Of a stretch of 64,000 nucleotides of DNA, positions 51,663-60,802 are shown piece after piece. How positions within the stretch are numbered: position 1 is the stretch's first letter; each line of letters starts with the position of its first letter. The position numbers and the translations under genes were made by a program. Source of the stretch: Pseudomonas arcuscaelestis (lineage in GTDB: Bacteria; Pseudomonadota; Gammaproteobacteria; Pseudomonadales; Pseudomonadaceae); the NCBI RefSeq assembly GCF_016881005.1, contig NZ_JACOPV010000010.1:186001-250000 (forward strand), in the 5' to 3' direction. The notes below the pieces were generated by a model, which was not told where the DNA came from, ran no database searches, and worked only from the letters and a program-made list of their open reading frames with translations.

Positions 51663-51692
51663 GTCATACCCGGTCTTCAGGCGGGGTATGAC
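51663..51692. terminator. terminator after the acyl-CoA dehydrogenase gene
   Basis: GTCATACCC and GGGTATGAC pair over nine bases with a 12-base loop, 37 bases after the stop. A second short hairpin, AGAAC-TCT-GTTCTTTT, ends in a T run at about 51697-51711 and may complete termination. Confidence 0.65.
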
Positions 51693-51816
51693 TGAGAACT
51701 CTGTTCTTTTACGGGCAAAGACGGATGAAAATCCTACAACTGATAGTCATTCGCCATTATCTCGGGTTCTCGCCGCCTAGGCTGCAAGGGTAGAATAGGC
51801 AAAACCGGGAGCCTTG

Positions 51817-52827
51817 ATGAACCACACCAGCCACAATGGCGACGAACACGATGCCATCACCGATGCCGCCGCGCATTGGTGCCTGCGCCTGCAAGCACCC
51901 GACTGCACCGCAGCCGAACGGCTAGCGTTTGAGCAATGGTTGGCCGCCAACCCGCTGCATGCCCAGGAATACCAGGCAATGCTGGAGATCTGGGAGATCT
52001 CCGACAATCTGCCGCGCACTGCGACACCTGGCAATGTCATTGCCCTTCCCGATCGTCGTCGCCCCACTGTATGGCGCCATTATGCGGCGGCCGCAGCCAT
52101 GGTGTTGGCGGCGTTGCCGGCAGGCGCCTGGATCGGCTGGGAGCAAGGCTGGTTACCGAACAACTATCAGTACCTGGAAAGCAGCAACGCCATCAGCCAT
52201 GTCGTGCTGCCTGACGGCAGTCAGGTGGAGTTGAACCTGGATAGCGAGTTGCGCTTTACCAACTACAAGGATGAGCGCCGGGTCACGCTGGTAAAAGGCG
52301 AGGCTTTCTTCAAGGTAAAGCACGACAGCCTGCACCCTTTCGTGGTGCATGCAGCCCATGGCCAGACTCGGGTGACCGGAACCCAGTTCAATGTGTGGAA
52401 GTATGAGGACCAAGTCAAAGTAACCTTGGTCGAAGGCTCGGTGCTGGTCAGCAGTGACGTCAGCGATCCCAAAGGTGGTTACCGCCTCGGCCCAGGGATG
52501 CAGGCACGCTACAAGTCCGGGGACTACGAGCCGCGCTTGAACCAGACCTACGACAACGACACTAGCCTTGCCTGGCGCAATGGCAAACTGATTCTCGACA
52601 ACCTGAGCCTGGCCCAGGCCCTGCCGCAGATCAATCGCTACCTGGAGCAGCCATTGAAGCTGGCCGATGAGAGCACCGGCCACATTCGTATCAGTGGAAT
52701 CTACGACACCACCCAGATCAAGCGTCTGGTCAGCAATTTACCCAAAGTGCTGCCGGTGTACCTGACCCGCAACAAAGACGGCAGCATGCTTTTGAACCGT
52801 ATCTCGCTGCCGCCTGCACGGGGTTGA
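51817..52827 (+). CDS. orphan FecR-type regulator
   Basis: FecR-family protein of 336 residues. The cytoplasmic N-terminus (AAHWCLRLQAPDCTAAERLAFEQWLAANPLHAQEYQAMLEIWEISD) is the typical sigma-binding domain, a membrane helix is at about 91-107 (AAAAMVLAALPAGAWIG), and the periplasmic FecR domain (ISHVVLPDGSQVELNLDSELRFTNYKDERRVTLVKGEAFFKVKHD) is followed by a STN-like contact region near the C-terminus (LSLAQALPQINRYLEQPLKLAD). GGGAG precedes ATG 51817. Unlike most such genes it has no sigma factor or receptor gene beside it. Confidence 0.88.
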   Translation: MNHTSHNGDEHDAITDAAAHWCLRLQAPDCTAAERLAFEQWLAANPLHAQEYQAMLEIWEISDNLPRTATPGNVIALPDRRRPTVWRHYAAAAAMVLAALPAGAWIGWEQGWLPNNYQYLESSNAISHVVLPDGSQVELNLDSELRFTNYKDERRVTLVKGEAFFKVKHDSLHPFVVHAAHGQTRVTGTQFNVWKYEDQVKVTLVEGSVLVSSDVSDPKGGYRLGPGMQARYKSGDYEPRLNQTYDNDTSLAWRNGKLILDNLSLAQALPQINRYLEQPLKLADESTGHIRISGIYDTTQIKRLVSNLPKVLPVYLTRNKDGSMLLNRISLPPARG

Positions 52828-52844
52828 GCGTTGCGCTCAACCCC
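52820..52844. terminator. strong hairpin after the orphan fecR-type gene
   Basis: GGGGTTGAGCG and CGCTCAACCCC pair perfectly over eleven bases with a three-base loop. It includes the fecR stop codon (52825-52827) and lies before the end of the convergent transporter gene. Confidence 0.75.
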
Positions 52845-52856
52845 AATTGACTGAAA

Positions 52857-54176
52857 CTACAGTGTCATTGCCGCCAGCCAGCCAAATGCCAACAACGGCA
52901 GGTTGTAATGGATAAAGGTCGGCACCACAGTGTCCCAGATATGGTGATGCTGGCCATCAACGTTCAAACCAGAAGTCGGGCCGAGTGTCGAGTCCGAGGC
53001 AGGCGACCCTGCATCGCCCAGTGCGCCCGCGGTGCCGACAATGCATACGGTCGCAACCGGATCGAAACCCAACTGAACACACAGCGGCACGAAGATCGCG
53101 GCAAGAATCGGCACGGTCGAAAACGACGAACCAATGCCCATGGTCACCAGCAAGCCCACCAGCAGCATCAACAGTGCGCCGATACCTTTGCTGTGATTGA
53201 TCCACACCGCAGAGGCCTCGACCAGGCTGTTAACCTCGCCGGTGGCCTTCATGACTTCAGCAAAGCCGGAGGCGGCGATCATGATGAAGCCGATCATGGC
53301 CATCATTTTCATCCCTTCGGTAAACAGGTCGTCGGTTTCCCTCCAACGCACGATGCCTGATACCGAGAAAATCAGAAATCCGGCCATTGCACCGATAATC
53401 ATCGAGTCCAACCACAGCTGAATGATGAACGCCGCGCCAATGGCAACGCCGGCAACCAGTAGGGTCATCGGGTTGTAGCGCACTGCCACCTGCTCGACTT
53501 GCTCGATTTTTTCCAGGTCATAGACACGTTTCTTGCGATAGCTGAAAAGCACCGCCACCAGCAGGCCAAAAAGCATGCCCGCTGCAGGAATAGCCATGGC
53601 GTGTGTCACATTCACCGCGCTGACATCCACGCCACTGCGACTGACGTTGGCCAGCAGGATCTCGTTGAGGAAGATATTGCCAAACCCCACCGGCAAGAAC
53701 ATGTAGGGCGTGATCAAGCCAAACGTCATGACACAAGCGACCAAGCGCCGGTCGATCTGCAGTTTGGTCAATACATACAGCAATGGCGGTACCAGCAATG
53801 GAATAAAGGCAATGTGGATGGGCAGAATGTTCTGTGAGGAAATCGCCACCACCAACAACAGACCGATCAACAGCCATTTGACCTTGCCAGTGTTGGCATG
53901 GCCTTGCTGCCCCACCATCGCCAGAATACGGTCAGCCAGGGCATGGGCCATACCGGATTTGGCAATTGCCACGGCAAAGGCACCGAGCAAGGCATAGGAC
54001 AAGGCAACCGTGGCCCCACCACCCAAGCCACCGTTGAACGCCTTGAGCGTTCCTTCAATCCCCAGGCCGCCCACCAATCCGCCCGCCAACGCACCGACGA
54101 TCAGGGCGATCACCACATGCACGCGGGACAGACTCAAGATCAGCATGATGCCGACCGCGGCAATAACTGCATTCAT
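52857..54176 (-). CDS. Na+/H+ antiporter-family (YuiF/NhaC-like) transporter
   Basis: Polytopic membrane protein of 439 residues with about 11 helices (NAVIAAVGIMLILSLS, VVIALIVGALAGGLVGGLGI, WLLIGLLLVVAISSQNILPIHIAFIPLLVPPLLYVL, and later MAMIGFIMIAASGFAEVMKATGEV). It belongs to the Na_H_antiport_2-type family, whose members include putative amino-acid or amine exchangers such as YuiF. The internal GTAGALGDAGSPASDSTLGPTSGLN is typical. ATG 54176 is taken as start; the longer open frame lacks a membrane start. The substrate is not known. Confidence 0.85.
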   Translation of the reverse strand: MNAVIAAVGIMLILSLSRVHVVIALIVGALAGGLVGGLGIEGTLKAFNGGLGGGATVALSYALLGAFAVAIAKSGMAHALADRILAMVGQQGHANTGKVKWLLIGLLLVVAISSQNILPIHIAFIPLLVPPLLYVLTKLQIDRRLVACVMTFGLITPYMFLPVGFGNIFLNEILLANVSRSGVDVSAVNVTHAMAIPAAGMLFGLLVAVLFSYRKKRVYDLEKIEQVEQVAVRYNPMTLLVAGVAIGAAFIIQLWLDSMIIGAMAGFLIFSVSGIVRWRETDDLFTEGMKMMAMIGFIMIAASGFAEVMKATGEVNSLVEASAVWINHSKGIGALLMLLVGLLVTMGIGSSFSTVPILAAIFVPLCVQLGFDPVATVCIVGTAGALGDAGSPASDSTLGPTSGLNVDGQHHHIWDTVVPTFIHYNLPLLAFGWLAAMTL

Positions 54177-54367
54177 TCCTGTGACCTCTAGAAACCAGAC
54201 AAAAAGCGACCGATTCGGCGACAAACTGCCCTGGAGCAGTGGCCGAACGACGGTATTTTTATGGAGGGCGCACACTCTGAAGCAGGCCCTTGCGCTTGTC
54301 AAAGTTCGAAAGTCGAATGTTGTCGTAGGAATGAACGAAAACGACGCATTTAAATTGACCGTTTGAA

Positions 54368-54394
54368 TAAAGAAGGGAGCTTGTCCGCCGATAA
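54368..54394 (+). promoter_or_regulatory. FliA (sigma28) promoter of the chemoreceptor gene
   Basis: TAAAGAAG-N11-GCCGATAA: the -10 octamer GCCGATAA is perfect, the spacer is exactly 11 bases, and the -35 shares TAAAG with the consensus TAAAGTTT. The start of transcription should fall near 54402, 34 bases before the ATG. Confidence 0.88.
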
Positions 54395-54435
54395 CGTTGG
54401 CAGCCCCAATCTTTTTTGGATCAAAGGACTTCGCC

Positions 54436-56583
54436 ATGTCGTTCAGACAACTTTCCATTCAGTGGAAAATTACCCTGCTGGCCGGTTTGTGCCTCGCCAG
54501 CATCGTTACTCTGCTGGTTGGCCTTTCGTTGTACCGCATGGAGCACAGCTCGGAGCTGGTCAAGACCAGCAGCATGCAAATGCTTACCGAAGCCGCTCAG
54601 GGACGCATCGAATCCCAAGGCGAAGTCCAGGCCTTGAACATTCGTCGACAGTTCATGGATGCCTACCAGTACGGTGCCGGTTTCTCCCGCCAGGTGCTGT
54701 TTCTGCGCGAGCAGGCCGAAAAGCGTTTTCTCGACGCCTTTGATCTGCGTGAAGACCTTACCCGCCAGGTGCGCGCAGCACTGCAGGCCAATCCCGACCT
54801 GCTCGGATTGTCGCTGGTGTTTGAGCCCAATGCACTGGACAACAAGGACGAACTGTTCGCCAACCAGGAGCAACTGGGTAGCAACGAACAAGGCCGCTTC
54901 TCCTTGTACTGGTCGCAACCGACTCCAGGCAAGCTGACGTCCATGACCCTGCCGGAAAAAGACCTCGCCGATACCAGCATCGGCCCGAGCGGCGAACCGG
55001 CCAACACCTGGTCTGTATGCCCACGCACAACCCGCAAGACGTGCGTCATCGAACCCTATTTTTATGAGATAGCCGGCCAGCAGGTGCTGATGACCAGCAT
55101 CGTGTTTCCATTGATGGTGGCCGACAAGGTAGTCGCCACGCTGTCCATCGACATCAACCTCAACAGCTTGCAGGCCATGAGTCAGCAAGCCAGCAGCAAT
55201 CTCTACCAGGGTCAGACCCAGGTGAGCATTCTCAGCCCTGTGGGCTTGCTCGCCGGTCACAGCCCGGACGCCAAGAAGCTGGCCCAGCGCTACGACCAGG
55301 TCGACACCGAGAACGGTGCCGAACTGATTCGCCTGCTGGCAGACAGCAAAGCACTCAACAGTCTTCATCATAAAGACCGCCTCAAAGTCCTGGCGTCTTT
55401 CTCCCCTATCCCGGGCAGCAAGTCCTGGGGCGTTCTGCTGGACGTACCGGAAAGCGCTCTGACGGGCCCAGCAGAAGCCTTGAAGCAGGAACTCGATAAC
55501 AGCAACACCAGCGGCACCCTTCTTGAGTTGGGCCTGGGTGCCCTGGCTGCCGTGGTTGGCCTGCTGCTGATCTGGCTGATGGCCAAGGGTGTAACCCGCC
55601 CGATCCTTGGCGTAGCAGCCATGCTCAAAGACATCGCCAGCGGTGAGGGTGATCTTACCCGCCGGCTGCAATACGACAAGCAAGACGAACTGGGGGAGCT
55701 GGCAGGTTGGTTTAACCGCTTTCTCGACAAACTGCAGCCAACCATTGCCGAGGTCAAACGTTCGGTTCAGGCAGCCCGTGACACTGCCGACCAGTCATCT
55801 GCCATCGCCAGCCAGACCAGTGCAGGCATGGAGCAGCAATATCGCCAGGTGGATCAAGTGGCCACTGCCTCCCACGAGATGAGCGCCACCGCACAGGATG
55901 TTGCGCGCAGTGCCGCCCAGGCCGCTCAGGCGGCGCGCGAAGCCGACCAGGCAACTCAGCAGGGCCTTTCGGTAATCGATCGCACCACCAGCAGTATCGA
56001 TACCCTGGCTGCCAACATGAGTACCGCTATGGCGCAAGTTGAGGGCCTGGCCGAAAACAGTGACAAAATCGGTTCGGTGCTTGAAGTCATCCGCTCCATC
56101 GCCGAACAGACCAATCTGCTGGCCCTCAATGCCGCCATCGAGGCTGCTCGTGCCGGTGAGGCGGGCCGTGGATTTGCGGTGGTCGCCGATGAAGTACGCA
56201 ACCTGGCCCGCCGTACTCAGGAGTCGGTGGAAGAAACCCGTCAGGTGATTGAAGAACTGCAGGCCGGTACTCGCGAAGTGGTTGGCGCCATGGACAACAG
56301 CCATCGCCAGGCTCAAGGCAGCGTCGAGCAAGTCAGCCAGGCAGTCACCGCACTGCAGCAAATCGGCAATGCGGTGACTGTGATCAGTGACATGAATCTG
56401 CAGATCGCCAGTGCCGCCGAAGAACAAAGCGCTGTCGCCGAGGAAATCAACAACAACGTCGCGACCATCCGCGACGTGACGGAATCGCTCTCCAACCAGG
56501 CCAATGAATCGGCGCGAGTCAGCCAATCACTCAATAGCCTGGCCAACCAACAGCAAGGGCTTATGGATCAGTTCCGCGTCTGA
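54436..56583 (+). CDS. methyl-accepting chemotaxis protein with dCache sensor (TlpQ/McpU-like)
   Basis: Chemoreceptor of 715 residues. TM1 lies at about 10-31 (KITLLAGLCLASIVTLLVGLSL), a large periplasmic dCache domain at about 35-365, TM2 at about 370-395 (LLELGLGALAAVVGLLLIWLMAKG), then HAMP (GVTRPILGVAAMLKDIASGEGDLTRRL) and a long helical signalling hairpin with the conserved tip EVIRSIAEQTNLLALNAAIEAARAGEAGRGFAVVADEVRNLARRTQ. The N-terminal region recalls TlpQ of P. aeruginosa and McpU of P. putida, which sense histamine or polyamines; this is from memory and should be treated as likely, not proven. Expression by FliA fits co-regulation with flagella. Confidence 0.85.
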   Translation: MSFRQLSIQWKITLLAGLCLASIVTLLVGLSLYRMEHSSELVKTSSMQMLTEAAQGRIESQGEVQALNIRRQFMDAYQYGAGFSRQVLFLREQAEKRFLDAFDLREDLTRQVRAALQANPDLLGLSLVFEPNALDNKDELFANQEQLGSNEQGRFSLYWSQPTPGKLTSMTLPEKDLADTSIGPSGEPANTWSVCPRTTRKTCVIEPYFYEIAGQQVLMTSIVFPLMVADKVVATLSIDINLNSLQAMSQQASSNLYQGQTQVSILSPVGLLAGHSPDAKKLAQRYDQVDTENGAELIRLLADSKALNSLHHKDRLKVLASFSPIPGSKSWGVLLDVPESALTGPAEALKQELDNSNTSGTLLELGLGALAAVVGLLLIWLMAKGVTRPILGVAAMLKDIASGEGDLTRRLQYDKQDELGELAGWFNRFLDKLQPTIAEVKRSVQAARDTADQSSAIASQTSAGMEQQYRQVDQVATASHEMSATAQDVARSAAQAAQAAREADQATQQGLSVIDRTTSSIDTLAANMSTAMAQVEGLAENSDKIGSVLEVIRSIAEQTNLLALNAAIEAARAGEAGRGFAVVADEVRNLARRTQESVEETRQVIEELQAGTREVVGAMDNSHRQAQGSVEQVSQAVTALQQIGNAVTVISDMNLQIASAAEEQSAVAEEINNNVATIRDVTESLSNQANESARVSQSLNSLANQQQGLMDQFRV

Positions 56584-56589
56584 GCCCTT

Positions 56590-58539
56590 TCAGAGCTCAT
56601 CCCTGGGTGGGTGGAACCTGCCACCACCCAGGATTTTATCGAGCAGGACCAATGTGCCATGCACGTCGGGCCTTGCCCCCATTGGTGCAACGTCCGAGTA
56701 AGGCAAGGTGGCATCCCTGTAGCCTGCCTGCATGACCAACAGATGCATCTGATCGGCGTTCAGATAGATGTGGTGCTGTTCCATGGCATAGGACTGGATC
56801 AAGCTCAATGCGCCGGTGACCAAGGGCGTGGCACTCGAGGTTCCAGCGTAATGGGCGGTGTAATCCCTGTCATCGCCAGACTTGTCCTGCAGATCACCAC
56901 CCCCTAGGGTTACCACACTATCCCCCCAGGAGTTGAGCATTCGATACGGGTAATTGAAGTTCGAATACTGATGGGGTTTGCCATCCCACGACTGGCACGC
57001 CCCCACCACGATCGCCTCCGCGTCTCCGTGATTATCAAAGTAGCGCCAGTCTGCAAGGTTGACCCCGTAGTGCGCAGTCGTACCTTTATCGGTAAGGCTT
57101 TTCGAACTGCCATTGGCTGCCGCGAACACGACTACCGCTCCGCGCTCGGTTAGCGCTTTAGTCATGTCCCACCAGTCCCGCTCATGCAGTGATGGCAAGA
57201 AGGTGGACAAAACGCTCGGGTTCGCCGATTGCCGATTGATGGCCACGATATCTCCGGGCTCGACGTAACGCAGAAGATCCTTCGGGGTTCGCACACGAGA
57301 TGCCTGGTCCCGCGCACGATTGTTGTAGAGATAAAGCTCGCTGGCGTGGCAAATACCGGTCATCCCGAGCGCATTGGGGGTAGCCAACAGAATTCCCACT
57401 GACTTGGTGCCATGACCGGGATCATCGTTGGGCTGTTGGGTGATGATCCTGAGGTTGGGATTGCCCTTCAGATCCTCGTGGTCTGGAAACAAACCACCAT
57501 CTGAAAAGTGCACCCTTGCCCCTTTTCCGGTTACCTGATGGGCCCATGCCTTGCGCACATTCATGCCCTTGTACCTGATGCCGGGTTCATCAAGGTAAGT
57601 CTGCAAGGCTTCGAAATCGGGCGTTGGCTGGGCTTCGTCATAGGCGTTATTGCCAGCCACTACCGCTGCGCCAGTGAGCAAGGTCGCCAGCACCGCCGCG
57701 GCACCTGCGACAACCACAGCCGACTCGACTTCAGGCGCTACAAATTGGAGAGACTCAAGATAGTCCAGCGCCTCCAAGGTCTGGATCAACGCAACATAGG
57801 TATCATTGAGCATGCTTGAAGGCTGGTCCAGATAGCAGTAAGCGCCGAGCACGGCCAACTTATCGTCGTAACGCTCCTGCGGGCCCAAAAGAGGACGTGG
57901 ATCAATTACGTCTTTGAGCGTAGGCCAGAGGCGCACAAGATCGGAACCGGAGTCGGGTTCAAGCTCGGCCAGGAAACGCTCCAGCCCTCCCTCGAAGAAC
58001 TTGAGCAGCAAAGTCGGATAGGACACACCTGGGGCCACAAAGGGAAACGGTTTCAGCGATCCGCCCCACGGATCCTCCACCTCCCCTGTCTCATCTGCCA
58101 ATTCGTTGCCCTGTACTTCCGGCACCGACCTTCTACGCCTGCTGTTGCCAGTCGCCAGCGGTACAGTATCGAGGATGCTCCTGCCCAACTCCCCTTCATT
58201 GATAACAATGACCAAGGGTTCCATGAGCAGCGAGTGGTGTTCATCGACAGGTACATCGGATACATCGTCCTTTATCCTGATTCGCGGTCTGATGGTGTAG
58301 GTGCCTGTCGCAATCGCGCCTTGGAGCGTGGCAGGACAGCCATGATCACGCATCGCACCACTGTGGGCCTGGGAGTACACCGACTTGGCATCGACCTGGA
58401 CAGGACCATCGGGCCCGAACTTTTCCAACTCATAACGGATACTTTTCACCTTACCAAGACCACTGCCAATACAGCGTACGTGAAACTTTCCATCAAAGCG
58501 GAAGTTGCGGTAGTAAACAAAACTCACATCAAGACTCAT
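56590..58539 (-). CDS. subtilase (S8) protein without signal peptide
   Basis: Serine peptidase of 649 residues. The subtilase domain occupies about 330-640 with the triad D347 (HFSDGGLFPDHEDL), H376 (DDPGHGTKSVGIL) and S568 (YAGTSSATPLVTG), plus oxyanion N476 (AAANGSS). Residues 1-115 are a separate beta-rich domain (SIRYELEKFGPDGP, TYTIRPRIRIKD) that I cannot firmly place; it has a faint YEATS-like look. A hydrophobic stretch at 272-296 (ESAVVVAGAAAVLATLLTGAAVVAG) suggests one membrane segment. There is no signal peptide at ATG 58539, which has GGGGGAAG upstream, so the protein appears to start in the cytoplasm. Role unknown. The gene converges with the chemoreceptor gene. Confidence 0.85.
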   Translation of the reverse strand: MSLDVSFVYYRNFRFDGKFHVRCIGSGLGKVKSIRYELEKFGPDGPVQVDAKSVYSQAHSGAMRDHGCPATLQGAIATGTYTIRPRIRIKDDVSDVPVDEHHSLLMEPLVIVINEGELGRSILDTVPLATGNSRRRRSVPEVQGNELADETGEVEDPWGGSLKPFPFVAPGVSYPTLLLKFFEGGLERFLAELEPDSGSDLVRLWPTLKDVIDPRPLLGPQERYDDKLAVLGAYCYLDQPSSMLNDTYVALIQTLEALDYLESLQFVAPEVESAVVVAGAAAVLATLLTGAAVVAGNNAYDEAQPTPDFEALQTYLDEPGIRYKGMNVRKAWAHQVTGKGARVHFSDGGLFPDHEDLKGNPNLRIITQQPNDDPGHGTKSVGILLATPNALGMTGICHASELYLYNNRARDQASRVRTPKDLLRYVEPGDIVAINRQSANPSVLSTFLPSLHERDWWDMTKALTERGAVVVFAAANGSSKSLTDKGTTAHYGVNLADWRYFDNHGDAEAIVVGACQSWDGKPHQYSNFNYPYRMLNSWGDSVVTLGGGDLQDKSGDDRDYTAHYAGTSSATPLVTGALSLIQSYAMEQHHIYLNADQMHLLVMQAGYRDATLPYSDVAPMGARPDVHGTLVLLDKILGGGRFHPPRDEL

Positions 58540-58719
58540 GGGCTTCCCCCTTAAACGTCTCATCTCCATGCCCTGGCCGGGCATACCGGCTTACATGCTT
58601 GCCCGGCCCAGCCATGTCATGCAGATAGAAGACCTTCCCGATGCAGCCCCTTCACCGACCCGACCAACCTCGTCGTCTACACTTTCCCGAATCCGTGTAA
58701 CTGCCAACCACGAGGCCCC

Positions 58720-59736
58720 ATGAAGAAAATTGTGATGCTACTGGCCGGTCTGCTATTCGCCTGTGGCCTGACCGGTATCGTCAGTGCTTCAGCCAACGAA
58801 TCGAAGAAGACCATCCATTTCGGCGATATCACCTGGGAAAGCGGTAGCCTGACCACCGAAATCCTGCGCCTGATCGTCGAGAAGGGTTATGGCTATTCAA
58901 CCGATACCCTTCCGGGCAGCACTGTCAGCATGGAGGTGGCTCTGGCCCGCAACGATATCCAGGTGATTGCCGAAGAATGGGCAGGCCGCAGCCCGGCGTG
59001 GATCAAGGCCGAGCAAGCCGGGCAGGTCTTTGCCATCGGCGACACGGTAAAGAACGCCGATGAGGGCTGGTATGTGCCTGAATATGTGATCAAAGGTGAT
59101 CCTGCGCGCAACATCAAACCGTTGGCACCAGGGCTGCTCTCGGTGAGCGACCTCAAGCAGTACAAGTCAGTGTTCAGCGATCCCGAGGCGCCTGAAAAGG
59201 GTCGCTTTCTCAATAGCCCCAGCGGCTGGACCTCCGAAACCGTCAACAGCCAGAAGCTCAAGGCCTATGGGCTGGAAAACGACTATGTGAATTTTCGCAG
59301 TGGTTCCGGCGCAGCCCTGGATGCCGAAGTGACCTCGGCTATTGGTCGCGGCAAGGCGGTGCTGTTCTACTACTGGTCGCCCACACCGCTTATGGGACGA
59401 TTCTCGCTGGTGCGCCTGGAGGAACCAGCGTTCAACGAAGCCGCCTGGAGAACCCTGACCGACGCCAGCAACCCTAGCCCCCAAGGCAGCCGCTCGCTGC
59501 CAGCGAAGCTCTCGATTGGCGTCTCGGCGCCCTTTCATAAAGACTATCCGGAGCTGGTCGTTTTTTTCGCCAAGGTTGACTTGCCTATCGATATCCTCAA
59601 CAAAACCTTGGCGCAGATGAGCGAAAAGCGCGAGTCGGCCAAGGACGCTGCCGTGAACTTCATGCGTGATCAGCCTGCCATCTGGAAAGCCTGGTTACCC
59701 GATGACGTGGCACAGAAAGTCGAGGCTGGCCTGTGA
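58720..59736 (+). CDS. glycine-betaine/choline-type ABC substrate-binding protein
   Basis: OpuAC/ProX-type periplasmic binding protein of 338 residues for quaternary amines. A signal peptide is at 1-24 (LLAGLLFACGLTGIVSASA); a Cys in it (ACGL) could allow lipoprotein processing but the context is not a clear lipobox. Family motifs include IHFGDITWESGSLTTEILRLIVEKGYGY, VIAEEWAGRSPAW, and FYYWSPTPLMGRF, with several Trp/Tyr that would cage the cation. The permease gene overlaps its stop by four bases. It follows a 180-base gap with no other gene. Confidence 0.9.
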   Translation: MKKIVMLLAGLLFACGLTGIVSASANESKKTIHFGDITWESGSLTTEILRLIVEKGYGYSTDTLPGSTVSMEVALARNDIQVIAEEWAGRSPAWIKAEQAGQVFAIGDTVKNADEGWYVPEYVIKGDPARNIKPLAPGLLSVSDLKQYKSVFSDPEAPEKGRFLNSPSGWTSETVNSQKLKAYGLENDYVNFRSGSGAALDAEVTSAIGRGKAVLFYYWSPTPLMGRFSLVRLEEPAFNEAAWRTLTDASNPSPQGSRSLPAKLSIGVSAPFHKDYPELVVFFAKVDLPIDILNKTLAQMSEKRESAKDAAVNFMRDQPAIWKAWLPDDVAQKVEAGL

Positions 59737-60599
59737 ATGGAGGCTTTCCGCAATCCCTGCATTTCTCCTTCGCTGACAGCGTTAACCGTTTTGTCGACTG
59801 GCTGGTCCTAAGCTACGGCGACCAGTTGCGCAGCGTTTCAGACAGTCTATTGCAATTGTTGGTCGGTCTGGAAAACCTGTTGCGCGCGACGCCTTGGTGG
59901 CTACTGCTGCTGATCGTCGCGCTGCTTACCTGGCACGCAAGCCGCAGCATTGTTCGTGCGCTGGTACTCACCAGCTTGCTGTTTCTGATCGGCGTTATCG
60001 GTTTGTGGGACAAGCTCCTGCAAACCTGCGCCCTGGTCCTGGTAAGCACAGGCCTGTGCATCCTCATCGGTGTACCGCTGGGTGTATTGCTGGCCAGCCG
60101 CCCGCGCGCCCGCCAGTTGATGATGCCAGTTCTCGATGTCATGCAGACGCTGCCAAGCTTTGTCTACCTGATCCCGGTGCTGATGCTATTTGGCCTGGGC
60201 AAGGTTCCGGCGATCTTCGCCACCCTGATCTATGCCCTCCCACCTCTGGTACGCCTGACCGAACTGGGCCTGTCGCAAATCGACCCATCCCTGACTCAGG
60301 CGGCGCAAGGGCTTGGAGCCGGTCGCTGGCAACGTTTGCGACGGGTCATGTTACCGCTGGCCATGCCGAGCATCATGGCCGGCCTCAACCAGTCAGTGAT
60401 GATGGCGCTGTCAATGGTCGTGGTCGCTTCGATGATCGGTGCGCGTGGCTTGGGTGAAGATGTACTGGCAGGTATTCAAACGTTGAATGTGGGCAAAGGT
60501 GTCGAGGCAGGGTTGGCGATAGTTGCGCTGGCCATGGTGATCGACCGGATCACCCAGGCTTACGGACAGTCGAAGGCTAGCGCTTTCAATCAGCGCTGA
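59733..60599 (+). CDS. ABC permease of ProW/OpuAB type
   Basis: Inner-membrane permease of 288 residues. Six to seven helices are visible, and the EAA-type ABC-contact loop is LGAGRWQRLRRVMLPLAMPSIMAGLNQSVMMALSMVVVASMIGARGLGEDVLAGIQ, which matches ProW-type permeases. GTG 59733 overlaps the preceding TGA (GTGA), giving translational coupling. With the binding protein it should import a betaine- or choline-like solute. No ATP-binding protein follows in the operon. Confidence 0.92.
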   Translation: MNGGFPQSLHFSFADSVNRFVDWLVLSYGDQLRSVSDSLLQLLVGLENLLRATPWWLLLLIVALLTWHASRSIVRALVLTSLLFLIGVIGLWDKLLQTCALVLVSTGLCILIGVPLGVLLASRPRARQLMMPVLDVMQTLPSFVYLIPVLMLFGLGKVPAIFATLIYALPPLVRLTELGLSQIDPSLTQAAQGLGAGRWQRLRRVMLPLAMPSIMAGLNQSVMMALSMVVVASMIGARGLGEDVLAGIQTLNVGKGVEAGLAIVALAMVIDRITQAYGQSKASAFNQR

Positions 60600-60802
60600 T
60601 CATCCGCCATGATGAACGCTCCCACCACGTCGATGCCGCGATCACAACCGAAACAATACCGCCCTACGTCGAAATCTGGACTTCCCCCCACTTTACCTTG
60701 CACATGCCAGTAGTCGTCGGCGCCACCTGACCGCAGTTTTGAAGTCCACCTTGCGCCAACATAGGGAAATCGCCTGATGCTGAACCTGATCCTCGCCACC
60801 AT
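60590..60802 (-). CDS. possible small protein, 70 aa (doubtful)
   Basis: A minus-strand frame with a CxxC pair (GRYCFGCDRG) in a region between the permease and AEC genes. The C-terminal half looks protein-like (VGGSPDFDVGRYCFGCDRGIDVVGAF) and it fills a 177-base gap. The first part is Arg/Trp-rich and overlaps the start of the AEC gene, so the true start may be further in. No ribosome site is convincing. It could equally be chance. Confidence 0.25.
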   Translation of the reverse strand: MVARIRFSIRRFPYVGARWTSKLRSGGADDYWHVQGKVGGSPDFDVGRYCFGCDRGIDVVGAFIMADDQR

